This document shows positions 34,293 through 45,999 of a DNA stretch of 64,000 nt, one piece after another. The notes beneath the pieces were generated by a model. That model was given only the letters and a program-made list of their open reading frames with translations. It was not told where the DNA came from and ran no database searches. Every line of letters begins with the position of its first letter. Position 1 is the first letter of the stretch. The DNA is taken from NCBI RefSeq assembly GCF_002575655.3, contig NC_053037.3, forward strand, positions 506,610,544 to 506,674,543, given 5' to 3'. Source of the DNA: Aegilops tauschii subsp. strangulata. Lineage: Eukaryota; Streptophyta; Magnoliopsida; Poales; Poaceae. Both the position numbers and the translations under genes were made by a program.

Positions 34293-35389
34293 TGTTGGGG
34301 ATCGTAGCAGAATTTTAAAATTTCCTACGCATCACCAAGATCCATCTATGGAGTATACTAGCAACGAGGGGAAAGGAGTGCATCTACATACCCTTGTAGA
34401 TCGCGAGCGGAAGCGTTCTAGTGAACGGGGTTGATGGAGTCGTACTCGTCGTGATCCAAATCACCGATGACCGAGCGCCGAACGGACGGCACCTCCGCGT
34501 TCAACACACGTACGGAGCAGCGACGTCTCCTCCTTCTTGATCCAGCAAGGGGGGAGGAGAGTTTGATGGAGATCCAGCAGCACGACGGCGTGGTGGTGGA
34601 AGTAGCGGGGATCTCGGCAGGGCTTCGCCAAGCTTCTGCGAGAGGGAGAGGTGTTGCAGGGGGAGAGGGAGGCGCCAGGGGCTGTGGTACTGCTGCCCTC
34701 CCTCCCCCCACTATATATAGGCCCCCTGGGAGGGGGGTGCCGGCCCTGGATACCATCTACAAGGGGGGGGGGGGCGGCCAGGGGGGAAGTTTGCCCCCCA
34801 AGGCAAGTGGGGCGCCCCCCACCCCTAGGGTTTCCAACCCTAGGCGCAGGGGGAGGCCCAAGGGGGGGCGCCCCAGCCCACTAAGGGCTGGTTCCCTTCC
34901 CACTTCAGCCCATGGGGCCCTCCGGGATAGGTGGCCCCACCCGGTGGACCCCCGGGACCCTTCCGGTGGTCCCGGTACAATACCGATAACCCCCGAAACT
35001 TTCCCGGTGGCCGAAACTGGACTTCCTATATATAATTCTTCACCTCCGGACCATTCCGGAACTCCTCGTGACGTCCGGGATCTCATCCGGGACTGCGAAC
35101 AACTTTCGGGTTTCCGCATACTCATATCTCTACAACCCTAGCGTCACCGAACCTTAAGTGTGTAGACCCTACGGGTTCGGGAGACATGCAGACATGACCG
35201 AGACGCCTCTCCGGTCAATAACCAACAGCGGGATCTGGATACCCATGTTGGCTCCCACATGTTCCATGATGATCTCATCGGATGAACCACGATGTCGATG
35301 ATTCAATCAATCCCGTATACAATTCCCTTTGTCAATCGGTATGTTACTTGCCCGAGATTCGATCGTCGGTATCCCAATACCTTGTTCAA
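34293..35389 (-). repeat. WIS-like 3' LTR, truncated by deletion
   Basis: Matches 38083 to about 39179 of the other LTR, with roughly 2% differences by eye. It keeps the minus-strand TATA box (CCTATATATAGTGG at about 34711-34724). It ends where CTTGTTCAA meets GAGACTCC of the internal region. Confidence 0.85.
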
Positions 35390-36773
35390 GAGACTCCAAA
35401 AGTCCATCTGCATGGAGCTTCTTCATGCGTTTGACACCAATGTGACCAAGGCGGCAGTGCCACAAGTATGTGGGACTATCGTTATCAACTTTACATCTTT
35501 TGGTATTCACACTATGAATATGTGTAACATCACGTTCGAGATTCATCAAGAATAAACCATTGACCAGCGGGGCATGACCATAAAACATATCTCTCATATA
35601 AATAGAACAACCATTATTCTCGGATTTAAATGAGTAGCCATCTCGAATTAAACGAGATCCAGATACAATGTTCATGCTCAAAGCTGGCACTAAATAACAA
35701 TTATTGAGGTTTAAAATTAATCCCGTAGGTAAATGCAGAGGCAGCGTGCCGACGGCGATCACATCGACCTTGGAACCATTCCCGACGCTCATCGTCACCT
35801 CGTCCTTCGCCAGTCTCCGCTTATTCCGCAGCTCCTGTTTTGAGTTACAAATATGAGCAACCGCACCGGTATCAAATACCCAGGAGCTACTACGAGTACT
35901 GGTAAGGTACACATCAATTACATGTATATCACATATACCTTTGGTGTTGCCGGCCTTCTTGTCCGCTAAGTATTTGGGGCAGTTCCGCTTCCAGTGACCA
36001 CTTCCCTTGCAATAAAAGTACTCAGTCTTAGGCTTGGGTCCATTCCTTGGCTTCTTCCCGGCAACTGGTTTACCGGGCGCGGCAACTCCCTTGCCGTCTT
36101 TCTTGAAGTTCTTCTTACCTTTGCCTTTCTTGAACTTAGTGGTTTTATTCACCATCAACACTTGATGTTCCTTTTTGATCTCCACCTCCGCTGATTTCAG
36201 CATTGAATATACCTCAGGGATGGTCTTTTCCATCCCCTGCATATTGAAGTTCATCACAAAGCTCTTGTAGCTCGGTGGAAGCGACTGAAGGATTCTGTCA
36301 ATGACCGCGTCATCCGGGAGATTGACTCCCAGCTGAGACAAGCGGTTGTGTAACCCAGACATTCTGAGTATGTGCTCACTGACAGAACTATTTTCCTCCA
36401 TTTTACAACTGAAGAACTTGTCGGAGACTTCATATCTCTCGACCCGGGCATGAGCTTGGAAAACCATTTTCAGCTCTTCGAACATCTCATATGCTCCATG
36501 TTTCTCAAAACGCTTTTGGAGCCCCGGTTCTAAGCTGTAAAGCATGCCGCACTGAACGAGGGAGTAATCATCAGCACGTGATTGCCAAGCGTTCATAACG
36601 TCTTGGTTCTCTGGGATGGGTGCTTCACCTAGCGGTGCTTCTAGGACATAATCTTTCTTGGCAGCTATGAGGATGATCCTCAGGTTCCGGACCCAGTCCA
36701 TATAGTTGCTGCCATCATATTTCAGCTTGGTTTTCTCTAGGAACGCGTTGAAGTTGAGGACAACATGGGCCAT
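35307..36773 (-). pseudogene. gag-protease-preintegrase ORF fused to LTR
   Basis: Open for 488 codons from ATG at 36773. Residues 1-200 are a Copia gag (YDGSNYMDWVRNLR, LPPSYKSFVMNF). A basic linker is followed by a zinc knuckle at 252-265 whose first cysteine is Tyr (YFYCKGSGHWKRNC), so metal binding is probably impaired. Protease has VFDTGAVAHICNS (DTG 301-303). GAG-pre-integrase YLWHCRLGHIGVKRMKKLH lies near 435-453. The frame then runs into LTR sequence (QGIGIPTIESRASN), a deletion artefact. Everything after GAG-pre-integrase is missing. The upstream part has no stop, so this copy was intact until recently apart from the knuckle. Confidence 0.85.
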
Positions 36774-38057
36774 TTGATCTACAAGACATATTGTAAAGAT
36801 TTTAGACTAAGTTCATGATAATTAAGTTCATCTAATCAAATTATTCAATGAACTCCCACTCAGATAGACATCCCTCTAGTCATCTAAGTGAAACATGATC
36901 CGAGTTAACTAGGCCGTGTCCGATCATCACGTGAGACGGACTAGTCAAGATCGGTGAACATCTCCATGTTGATCGTATCTTCTATACGACTCATGCTCAA
37001 CCTTTCGGTCCTCCGTGTTCCGAGGCCATGTCTATACATGCTAGGCTCGTCAAGTCAACCTAAGTGTATTGCGTGTGTTCCGAGGCCATGTCTGTACATG
37101 CTAGGCTCGTCAACACCCGTTGTATGCGAACGTTAGAATCTATCACCCGATCATCACGTGGTGCTTCGAAACAACGAACCTTCACAACGGTGTACAGTTA
37201 GGGGGAACACTTTCTTGAAATTATTATAAGGGATCATCTTACTTACTACCGTCGTTCTAAGCAAATAAGATGCAAAACATGATAAACATCACATGCAATC
37301 AAATAGTGACATGATATGGCCAATATCATTTTGCTCCTTTGATCTCCATCTTCGGGGCGCCATGATCATCTTCGTCACCGGCATGACACCATGATCTCCA
37401 TCATCATGATCTCCATCATTGTGTCTTCATGAAGTTGTCACGCCAACGATTACTTCTACTTCTATGGCTAACACGTTTAGCAATAAAGTAAAGTAATTTA
37501 CATGGCGTTATTCAATGACACGCAGGTCATACAAAAAATAAAGACAACTCCTATGGCTCCTGCCGGTTGTCATACTCATCGACATGCAAGTCGTGATTCC
37601 TATTACAAGAATATGATAAATCTCATACATCACATATATCATTCATCACATCTTCTGGCCATATCACATCACAAGGCAGATGCTGCAAAAACAAGTTAGA
37701 CGTCCTCTAATTGTTGTTGCAAGTTTTTACGTGGCTTGTATAGGTTTCTAGCAAGAACGTTTCTTACCTACGTAAAACCACAACGTGATATGCCAATTTC
37801 TTTTTACCCTTCATAAGGACCCTTTTCATCGAATCCGTTCCGACTAAAGTGGGAGAGACAGACACCCGCTAGCCACCTTATGCAACTAGTGCATGTCAGT
37901 CGGTGGAACCTGTCTCACGTAAGCGTACGTGTAAGGTCGGTCCGGGCCGCTTCGTCCCACAATACCGCCGAAACAAGATAAGACTAGTAGCGGCAAGAAG
38001 AATTGGCAACATCTACGCCCACAACTGCTTTGTGTTCTACTCGTGCATAGTAACTAC
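36774..38057 (-). other. WIS-like Copia leader
   Basis: Untranslated leader between PBS and gag. It contains a direct duplication: GTGTTCCGAGGCCATGTCT and CATGCTAGGCTCGTCAA occur at 37014-37053 and again at 37074-37113. No ORF of note. Confidence 0.7.
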
Positions 38058-38082
38058 GCATAAACCTGGCTCATGATGCCAC
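38058..38082 (-). other. WIS-like Copia primer-binding site
   Basis: Read on the minus strand, GTGGCATCATGAGCCAGG follows the LTR end directly, the usual PBS of BARE/WIS/Angela elements. Confidence 0.85.
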
Positions 38083-39797
38083 TGTTGGGGATCGTAGCAG
38101 AATTTTAAAATTTCCTACGCATCACCAAGATCCATCTATGGAGTATACTAGCAACGAGGGGAAAGGAGTGCATCTACATACCCTTGTAGATCGCGAGCGG
38201 AAGCGTTCTAGTGAACGGGGTTGATGGAGTCGTACTCGTCGTGATCCAAATCACCGATGACCGAGCGCCGAACGGACGGCACCTCCGCGTTCAACACACG
38301 TACGGAGCATCGACGTCTCCTCCTTTTTGATCCAGCAAGGGGGAAGGAGAGGTTGATGGAGATCCAGCAGCACGACGGCGTGGTGATGGAAGTAGCGGGG
38401 ATCTCGGCAGGGCTTCGCCAAGCTTCTGCGAGAAGGAGAGGTGTTGCAGGGGGAGAGGGAGGCGCCAGGGGCTGTGGTACTGCTGCCCTCCCTCCCCCCA
38501 CTATATATAGGCCCCCTGGGAGGGGGGGCGCCGGCCCTGGATCCCATCTACAAAGGGGGGGGGGCGGCCGCCAGGGGGAAGCTTGCCCCCCAAGGCAAGT
38601 GGGGCGCCCCCCACCCCTAGGGTTTCCAACCCTAGGCGCAGGGGGAGGCCCAAGGGGGGGTGCCCCTGCCCACTAAGGGCTGGTTCCCTTCCCAGTTCAG
38701 CCCATGGGGCCCTCCGGGATAGGTGGCCCCACTCGGTGGACCCCCGGGACCCTTCCGGTGGTCCCGGTACAATACCGATAACCCCCGAAACTTTCCCGGT
38801 GGCCGAAACTGGACTTCCTATATATAATTCTTCAAGCCGGACCATTTCGGAACTCCTCGTGACATCCGGGATCTCATCCGGGACTCTGAACAACTTTCGG
38901 GTTTCCGCATACTCATATCTCTACAACCCTAGCGTCACCGAACCTTAAGTGTGTAGACCCTACGGGTTCGGGAGACATGCAGACATGACCGAGACGCCTC
39001 TCCGGTCAATAACCAACAGCGGGATCTGGATACCCATGTTGGCTCCCACATGTTCCATGATGATCTCATCGGATTAACCACGATGTCGATGATTCAATCA
39101 ATCCCGTATACAATTCCCTTTGTCAATCGGTATGTTACTTGCCCGAGATTCGATCGTCGGTATCCCAATACCTTGTTCAATCTCGTTACCGGCAAGTCTC
39201 TTTACTCGTACCGTAATGCATGATCCCGTGGCTAACTCCTTAGTCACATTGAGCTCATTATGATGATGCATTACCGAGTGGGCCCAGAGATACCTCTCCG
39301 TCATACGGAGTGACAAATCCCAGTCTCGATCCGTGTCAACTCAACAGACACTTTCAGAGATACCTGTAGCGTACCTTTATAGTCACCCAGTTACGTTGTG
39401 ACATTTGGCACACCCAAAGCACTCCTACGGCATCCGGGAGTTACACGATCTCATGGTCTAAGGAAAAGATACTTGACATTGGAAAAGCTCTAGCAAACGA
39501 ACTACACGATCTTTGAGCTATGCTTAGGATTGGGTCTTGTCCATCACATCATTCTCCTAATGATGTGATCCCGTTATCAATGACATCCAATGTCCATAGT
39601 CAGGAAACCATGACTATCTGTTGATCAACGAGCTAGTCAACTAGAGGCTTACTAGGGACACGTTGTGGTCTATGTATTCACACATGTATTACGATTTCCG
39701 GATAACACAATTATAGCATGAACAATAGACAATTATCATGAACAAAGAAATATAATAATAACCATTTTATTATTGCCTCTAGGGCATATTTCCAACA
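38083..39797 (-). repeat. WIS-like 5' LTR, complete
   Basis: 1715 bp. On the minus strand it begins TGTTGGAAATATGCCCTAG and ends GATCCCCAACA. It carries the minus-strand TATA box (CCTATATATAGTGG near 38505). This subfamily starts TGTTGG, unlike the TGAAGG start of the Angela LTRs at 10956, 17796 and 33611. Confidence 0.9.
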
Positions 39798-40876
39798 GGG
39801 GGGTTCCGGTAACCTCCCGGTGCTCCGGTATATGCCCGAACTCACTCGGAACCATTCCGATGTCCAAACATAGGCTTCCAATATATCGATCTTTATGTCT
39901 CGACCATTTCGAGACTCCTCGTCATGTCCGTGATCATATCTGAGACTCCGAACTACCTCCGGTACATCAAAACACATAAACTCATAATACCGACCGTCAC
40001 CGAACGTTAAGCATGCGGACCCTACGGGTTCGAGAACTATGTAGACATGACCGAGACACGTCTCCGGTCAATAACCAATAGCGGAACCTAGATGCTCATA
40101 TTGGCTCCTACATATTCTACGAAGATCTTTATCGGTCAAACCCTATAACAACATACGTTGTTCCCTTTGTCATCGGTATGTTACTTGCCCGAGATACGAT
40201 CGTTGGTATCTCAATACCTAGTTCAATCTCGTTACCGGCAAGTCTATTTACTCGTTCCGTAATGCATCATCCCGCAACTAACTCATTAGTTACAATGCTT
40301 GCAAGGCTTATAGTGACGTGCATTACCGAGAGGGCCCAGAGATACCTCTCCAACAATCGGAGTGACAAATCCTAATCTTGATCTTTGCCAACTCAACAAG
40401 TACCATCGGAGACACCTGTAGAGCACCTTTATAATCACCCAGTTATGTTGTGACGTTTGGTAGCACACAAAGTGTTCCTCCGGTACTCGGGAGTTGCATA
40501 ATCTCATAGTCATAGGAACATGTATAAGTCATGAAGAAAGCAATAGCAATATACTAAACGATCAAGTGCTAAGCTAACGGAATGGGTCAAGTCAATCACA
40601 TCATTCTCTAATGATGTGATCCCGTTAATCAAATGGCAACTCATGTCCATGGCTACGAAACTTAACCATCTTTGATTCAACGAGCTAGTCAAGTAGAGGC
40701 ATACTAGTGACACTCTGTTTGTCTAAGTATTCACACATGTACTAAGTTTTCGGTTAATACAATTCTAGCATGAATAATAAACATTTATCATGATATAAGG
40801 AAATATAAATAAAAACTTTATTATTGCCTCTAGGGCATATTTCCTTCAGTTGTCACAGGTGCACCCTGCCCAGACC

Positions 40877-41715
40877 TGTTGGAAATATGCCCTAGAGGCA
40901 ATAATAAAGTGGTTATTATTATATTTCCTTGTTCATGATAATCGTTTATTATCCATGCTATAGTTGTATTGATTGGAAACTCAAATACATGTGCGGGTAC
41001 ATAGACAACAAGATGTCCCTAGTGAGCCTCTACCAGACTAGCTCGTTGATCAAAGATGGCTTTGGTTTCCTAGTCATAGACATGAGTTGCCACTTGATAA
41101 TGGGATCACATCATTAGGAGAATGATGTGATGGACAAGACCCAGACTATGAATGTAGCATATGATCTTGTCAAGTTTATTCGTTTTCTGCATGTCAAGTA
41201 TATGTTCCTATGACCATGAGATCATGCAACTCACTGACACCGGAGGAGTACCTTGTGTGTACCAAACGTCGCAACATAACTGGGTGACTATAAAGGTGCT
41301 CTACACGTATCCCTGAGGGTGTCTGTTGAGTTGGCATGGATCAAGACTGGGATTTGTCACTCCGTATGACGGAGAGGTATCTCAGGGCCCACTCGGTAAT
41401 ACAGTATCACAATGAGCTTGCAAGCAATGTGACTAATGAGTTAACCACATGATCTTGTATTATGGAACGAGTAAAGAGACTTGTCGGTAAGGAGATTGAA
41501 CTAGGTATGGAGATACCGACGATCGAATCTTGGGCAAGTAACATACTGATAGACAAAGGGAACTACATACGGGATTAGCTGAATCCTTGACATCGAGGTT
41601 CGACCGATAAGATCTTCGTAGAATATGTAGGAATCAATATGGGCATCCAGGTCCCGCTATTGGTTATTGACCGTGGAGGTATCTCGTTCATGTCTGCATA
41701 GTTCTCGAACCCGCA
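40877..41715 (+). repeat. WIS-like LTR fragment, plus orientation
   Basis: Starts TGTTGGAAATATGCCC and follows the LTR for about 840 bp to CTCGAACCCGCAGG, where it meets RNase H sequence of opposite orientation. The five bases before it are AGACC (40872-40876). No LTR 3' end is present. Confidence 0.85.
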
Positions 41716-42159
41716 GGCAATTGCACCAGTATTGTCACAAAAGATTTTCATTGGACCCGATGCACTAGGTATGACACCTAGATCGGATATGAACTCCTTC
41801 ATCCAGACTCCTTCATTTGCTGCTTCCGAAGCAGCTATGTACTCCGCCTCACATGTAGATCCCGCCACGACGCTTTGTTTAGAACTGCACCAACCGACAA
41901 CTCCACCGTTCAATATAAACACGTATCCGAATTGTGACTTAGAGTCATCCGGACCAGTGCCAAAGCTTGCATCGACGTAACCATTTACGACGAGCTCTTT
42001 GTCACCTCCATAAACGAGAAACATATCCTTAGTCCTTTTCAAGTATTTCAGGATGTTCTTGACTGGTGTCCAGTGATCCACTCCTGGATTACTTTGGTAG
42101 CTCACTGCTAACTAATAGCAAGGCACACATCAGGTCTGGTACACAGCATTGCATACATG
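41716..42159 (-). pseudogene. Copia RT end and RNase H fragment
   Basis: On the minus strand it reads the end of RT (MLCTRPD, then SYQSNPGVDHWTPVKNILKY) and most of RNase H (VNGYVDASFGTGPDDSKSQFGY, GGVVGWCSSKQSVVAGSTCEAEYIAA, KIFCDNTGAIA). A stop lies between 42105 and the CACTA end. RNase H is cut after CDNTGAIA by the inverted LTR. The 5' side is cut at 42159 by a CACTA terminus. The sequence is BARE/WIS/Angela type. Confidence 0.85.
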
Positions 42160-42589
42160 CACTACAAAAAAATACACTTCCGTGATGATACGTGTTTGTC
42201 ACAGTAGGTTGGGTTTTTTGTCATGCATGTACATCCATGACCATTTTATGACAGAATCAAGATAGTCATACCTGTGCTGTCGTAGAAGTGTTCCATGACA
42301 TTACCAAAATTATCATCACGAAAGTGTCCACTTCCATGACGATAAATCACGCGTCACAGAAGTGCTTTCGTCAAGGGTGACCAACACGTGGCATCCACCG
42401 TAACAGAACGTCGTTAAGCTATCGGGTCCGGTTTTGGATCTGATAACCCGCTAACAGCCCCGACCAATGGGGATTTTCCACGTGTAAAATCATCATTGGC
42501 TGGAGGAAACACGTGTCGGCTCACCGTTGGGACAGATGTCATCCACTCATTGGACCAAAGGCGCCTATGATACGTCGACACGTGGCACG

Positions 42590-43385
42590 ACCGAACAGAG
42601 GCCCATTCCTGTGAAAAGGCCGGCCCGTTTGACTTGGTCAAAAGGTGGCAGGACGGCCCACGGAAAGCTTGTTAACGGCCTGTTCGCATATAGCCCATTA
42701 CAGCCCGCTAACCCAGGGCCCGTTACGACCTATCCGAATGAGGCCCAGTAGCATCATCTGGGCCGTCCAATATGATTCCATCCCATTTTAAGTTCTGGCC
42801 CATGACGTCTTTCGGCCCATATGAGGCCCTTTGTAACTCTTGGCCCATTAAAGGCCCATTAATCCATTGGGCCGTTTGCAGCCCATGTTATCTTTCGGCC
42901 TTCTCAGGGCCCATTTATTCTTGGGCTCATTTCCAGCATTCGGTTACTTACGGCCCGTTACTGCCATTTTCTGCTTGTGGGCCAAATTCAGCCCGTGGTT
43001 ACAGTCGGCCTGTTTGTGGCCCGTTAATATGTTGGGCCGTTTTCATAGCGTCATCAAATACGTCCTATTAACGACGGCCCGTTATGGTCGGCCCATGAAC
43101 GGACGACTCCAAATCTAGCCCGTTTACGGCCGTAATGCGGTCTGTTTTTGGCTCATGTTTGGCCAATCGATCATAGGCCCGTCTAAGGCCCATTGATGAT
43201 ACGGCCCGTAGAAGGCCCATTGTTTCTATGGACCGTAGAAGGCCCAGTGTCACTACAGTAAATATGTAGCCCATGGCCTGTTAAAGGCGGGAAACTACTA
43301 TAGGTTTAGACCTGCTAATGGCCCAAGATGATTATAGGCCCACGTTTTGGCCCATATGAGTAACGGGCCGGCCTGAAGACCGACA
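42590..43385. repeat. CACTA subterminal repeat region
   Basis: About 25-30 occurrences of GGCCCA, GGCCCG or their complements, spaced 10-40 bp, often as TTNGGCCCAT or ACGGCCCGTTA. Such arrays are the binding sites of the CACTA-encoded DNA-binding protein in studied elements. The open frames here are by-products. Confidence 0.7.
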
Positions 43386-43615
43386 ACACTGAGATCCACT
43401 GAACCTTCCGGCCTAAATTACAGCATACCGACCAAAGAATAAACCTAGACTATACAATAAAGAAATTACGGCATATTACATCCACTGGGAATCAAAGTTC
43501 GCTACCGATGATAATAAAGCGCAACATGACCGCGGATTACATACACTGGGCATCAAAGGTCGCCACCAGTTCATATAAACGCGCCGACAAAAGAATATAC
43601 AAAACTGAGAGCACT

Positions 43616-43993
43616 TCAGAAGGCGCTAGACCTGGCAAGCTCGGGCCCCGCAAGCAGCCGAACAAGCTGATGAGACCTCAGTTGTGTCAACGATAGATGC
43701 TTCATCCCTAGCTGTATGGCACCATAGTGCGCAAGGCAGTCCCCTGACATCTTCATTACATCTTTGACTTCAAGTCGGAGCTGAGCTGAAGCAAGCCTTT
43801 CCGCTTTAAGTTGAGACTGAAGAAGTTGAACTAATTGAGGCAGCGACTGCACAGAGGTTGTCTCACACCTGCTGGTGAGTAGCTTCAACTCACTGTCTTC
43901 ATCAAGACAAGACCTTGGGGTCATCTCGCTGTCCTCAAGATGGTTTGGCTCACTATCTTTCCTAAAGTTCTGCCTGGCATAAGAGATACGACT
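43616..43993 (-). CDS. Putative last exon of CACTA-borne gene
   Basis: On the minus strand TTTCTCTTTCAG precedes 43993, a good acceptor, and the frame is open to a stop at 43616-43618 (about 125 codons). The peptide has an acidic, serine-rich start (SEPNHLEDSEMTPRS) and a helical, leucine/glutamine-rich part (LPQLVQLLQSQLKAERLASAQLRLEVKDVM) likely to form a coiled coil. I do not recognise a family. It could be the last exon of an accessory CACTA protein or of a captured host gene. Confidence 0.35.
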   Translation of the reverse strand, partial: SRISYARQNFRKDSEPNHLEDSEMTPRSCLDEDSELKLLTSRCETTSVQSLPQLVQLLQSQLKAERLASAQLRLEVKDVMKMSGDCLAHYGAIQLGMKHLSLTQLRSHQLVRLLAGPELARSSAF

Positions 43994-44008
43994 CTGAAAG
44001 AGAAACAA

Positions 44009-45999
44009 GGAGACACGTAACAGGTTTCACAATTATATAAGCAAATAAATGGATCTGTTCTGCATAAGGAACATGTTTTTACAACTACAATTTAAAACTG
44101 GTAGTTGTTGCAAACATCCAATCAGATGTAAACATCAGTGGAGGAAATGATGCCTATCCAAATCTATACTAGAACAAAGTATGAAGGCTTGAGAAGGATG
44201 AACTTACATTACATGTTAACACGGGCTGGACAAAGCCCTTCTCCATGTTGATGGGAAGATAATTCAATAAATTCCCCAAAGAAAATTCTTTATAAGCGTT
44301 GCCATTATTCTACATTTTGCAAAGAGTAAATATAGATCAAATAATAATGGAAGAAATAGAGGATAATGAAGCTCAGGTGCAGACTGATGATACATAATCA
44401 AATAGCAATTAATAAAGTACATCGTTACAAGGCAAAAGGTACTGACAAGAGGAATGCAGACATCAACGTGTGCAGTGGCATTGGCTTTATTCAACATTTT
44501 GGTAAGAGTAAATGTAGATATGATAATTTGGAGAAAGTGGAGGGCAGGGCAAATAAGATGCATAGTAATGCTAGACAATCAACTATCTCGCGATGCATGT
44601 ACAGTAATACCACCACCGTCCGTTATTAGTTGTCGCTCAAATGGATGTATCTAGCACTATTAAGTTCTAAATACATCCAATTGATCAACAATTAATTCGA
44701 TACAGAGGGAGTACATGACAACAGGTACTTACATGAGCAATCCAAAACTTCATAACCATTGTGTTAATTCTACATTTATCTAAGAGTAAATATAGATCTT
44801 ATAATTTCAAGCAAAGGGAGGATAAAGAAGCGAACATTTACAGTGATGCTACATAATCAAACAACAATGAGTGTAAGTATGCTGACAAAGGGCAAGAGGT
44901 ACTGACAAGAGCAATGCAGAGCCCAGTGTTGTCGTGAGATCCTATGATCCTTTGAGCAAGGAGATTCATCTGAAATTAGTTTTCATACAAGAGAGAAGGT
45001 AAGGCATATGCAGAAATTTAGGAGTTCAAATTTTGAATTGATATCATAGACAGTACCCGACATTGGGCTGTCAGCAGTTCTAATAGGGGTTTGGCCACTG
45101 GAGTAGGGGTAAAGTCTGTTACAGTTGGGCATCTGTTTTCTGTGGCTGCTGATCTATCTGATTTAACAGGTATCACTACCTTTTCCAAATACTAGTTTGT
45201 ACTCCTTGAGGATCTGCAATCACCCTCTTCATTTTGGACATCTATTACGAAAGAACAACATTTGACTGGAAAAACATAGTATGACGACACATGGAATAGG
45301 TACATAAAATGGATAGGTATGGCATATACTCATATATGATGCTTAAACTAAGCAGATGGTGTAACAAAGTAGAAGTAATGCAAGAGGTCAGATGCAAAAT
45401 ATGTGCGACCAATACAACCTTGCCAAGTTAGAGCATGCACCTTGATGGGTGAATAAGATAGGCCATCCTCCACCATGCCAAGTTTGTTAGCCAGTGGATT
45501 GTTCCGCAATATTCCTCTCGTGCGCCCATTCTCATATTCATTTTGATAATGTTCAATACCTGACATGCATGAAAACATAAAAACAAGTGAGATTATCTTT
45601 GTTATGCAGAAGTGATTCTAATCCAATACTTCCTCCCTGTAAACCCCTTTGTGCTATCTCTGCAATTCTTCTAAGAGGTGCCATGCATGCTGTAATTTGG
45701 TGTGTGCATTAATATAATGTGGCCTACTACTCAAAATATGAGAGCTCCAGAAGTGATGATACTTCGCAGATGACAGCTTCAACATATAGTAAAGAAGAAC
45801 AAGTCGACCTGACCTGACAGATTCAAAATATACTAAGGGAGAATAACTCAACCTGACCAGTCGACCGCAAGAGAAGAGGATCATCTTAAAGAAGAGCAGA
45901 AGAGCAAGCAGATTGAAGATATTACAAGTCTTTCTATACAATGTCGGTTGGCTACCCATCATGAACCAGAGCGCACAGATAAATACTATTCCTTCCGGT
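44009..45999. other. AT-rich intron-like DNA with degenerate repeats
   Basis: AT-rich, no sizeable ORF. A block of about 150 bp at 44310-44460 (ATTCTACATTTTGCAAAGAG ... GGTACTGACAAGAGGAATGC) recurs at about 44767-44920 and, more weakly, at 44490-44590. A Stowaway-like MITE sits between the copies. It is consistent with introns of the minus-strand gene-like module. Confidence 0.5.
44610..44711. mobile_element. Stowaway-like MITE (Mariner)
   Basis: About 102 bp, near-palindromic: GGATGTATCTAG on the left mirrors CTAAATACATCC on the right, and the right end ACAGAGGGAG is a Stowaway terminus. The left terminus is degenerate (CCACCACCGTCCG). TA dinucleotides flank it at 44608-44609 and 44712-44713. 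Confidence 0.7.

Larger units (their letters stand above)
34293..39797 (-). mobile_element. WIS-like Copia, internally deleted, TSD GGGGG
   Basis: Minus-strand element nested in the solo LTR, flanked by GGGGG at 34288-34292 and 39798-39802. Its 5' LTR is 38083-39797 (1715 bp; minus-strand start TGTTGGAAATATG). The PBS is just left of 38083, the leader is 36774-38057, and gag through GAG-pre-integrase is 36773 down to about 35390. It then joins directly into the 3' LTR remnant, 34293 to about 35389. Integrase, RT, RNase H, the PPT and about 0.6 kb of the 3' LTR are lost in one deletion. Confidence 0.9.
33606..40853 (-). mobile_element. Solo Angela-type LTR with TSD GTTGT
   Basis: The LTR itself spans 33611-40848, inverted: it begins TGTTGGGGAACGTAG and ends GGGCATATTTCCTTCA. 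Five-base duplications GTTGT flank it at 33606-33610 and 40849-40853. After removing the nested Copia (34293-39797 plus one GGGGG copy) the LTR is about 1.73 kb, full length for this family. No PBS, internal region or second LTR is present, so it is a solo LTR, the product of recombination between the two LTRs of one inserted element. Confidence 0.9.

Noticed and set aside
34467..35141. 224-codon plus-strand frame in the WIS-like LTR, with a shorter version at 38257-38948
   Set aside because: It lies antisense across an LTR of a minus-strand element and is disrupted in the second LTR copy.
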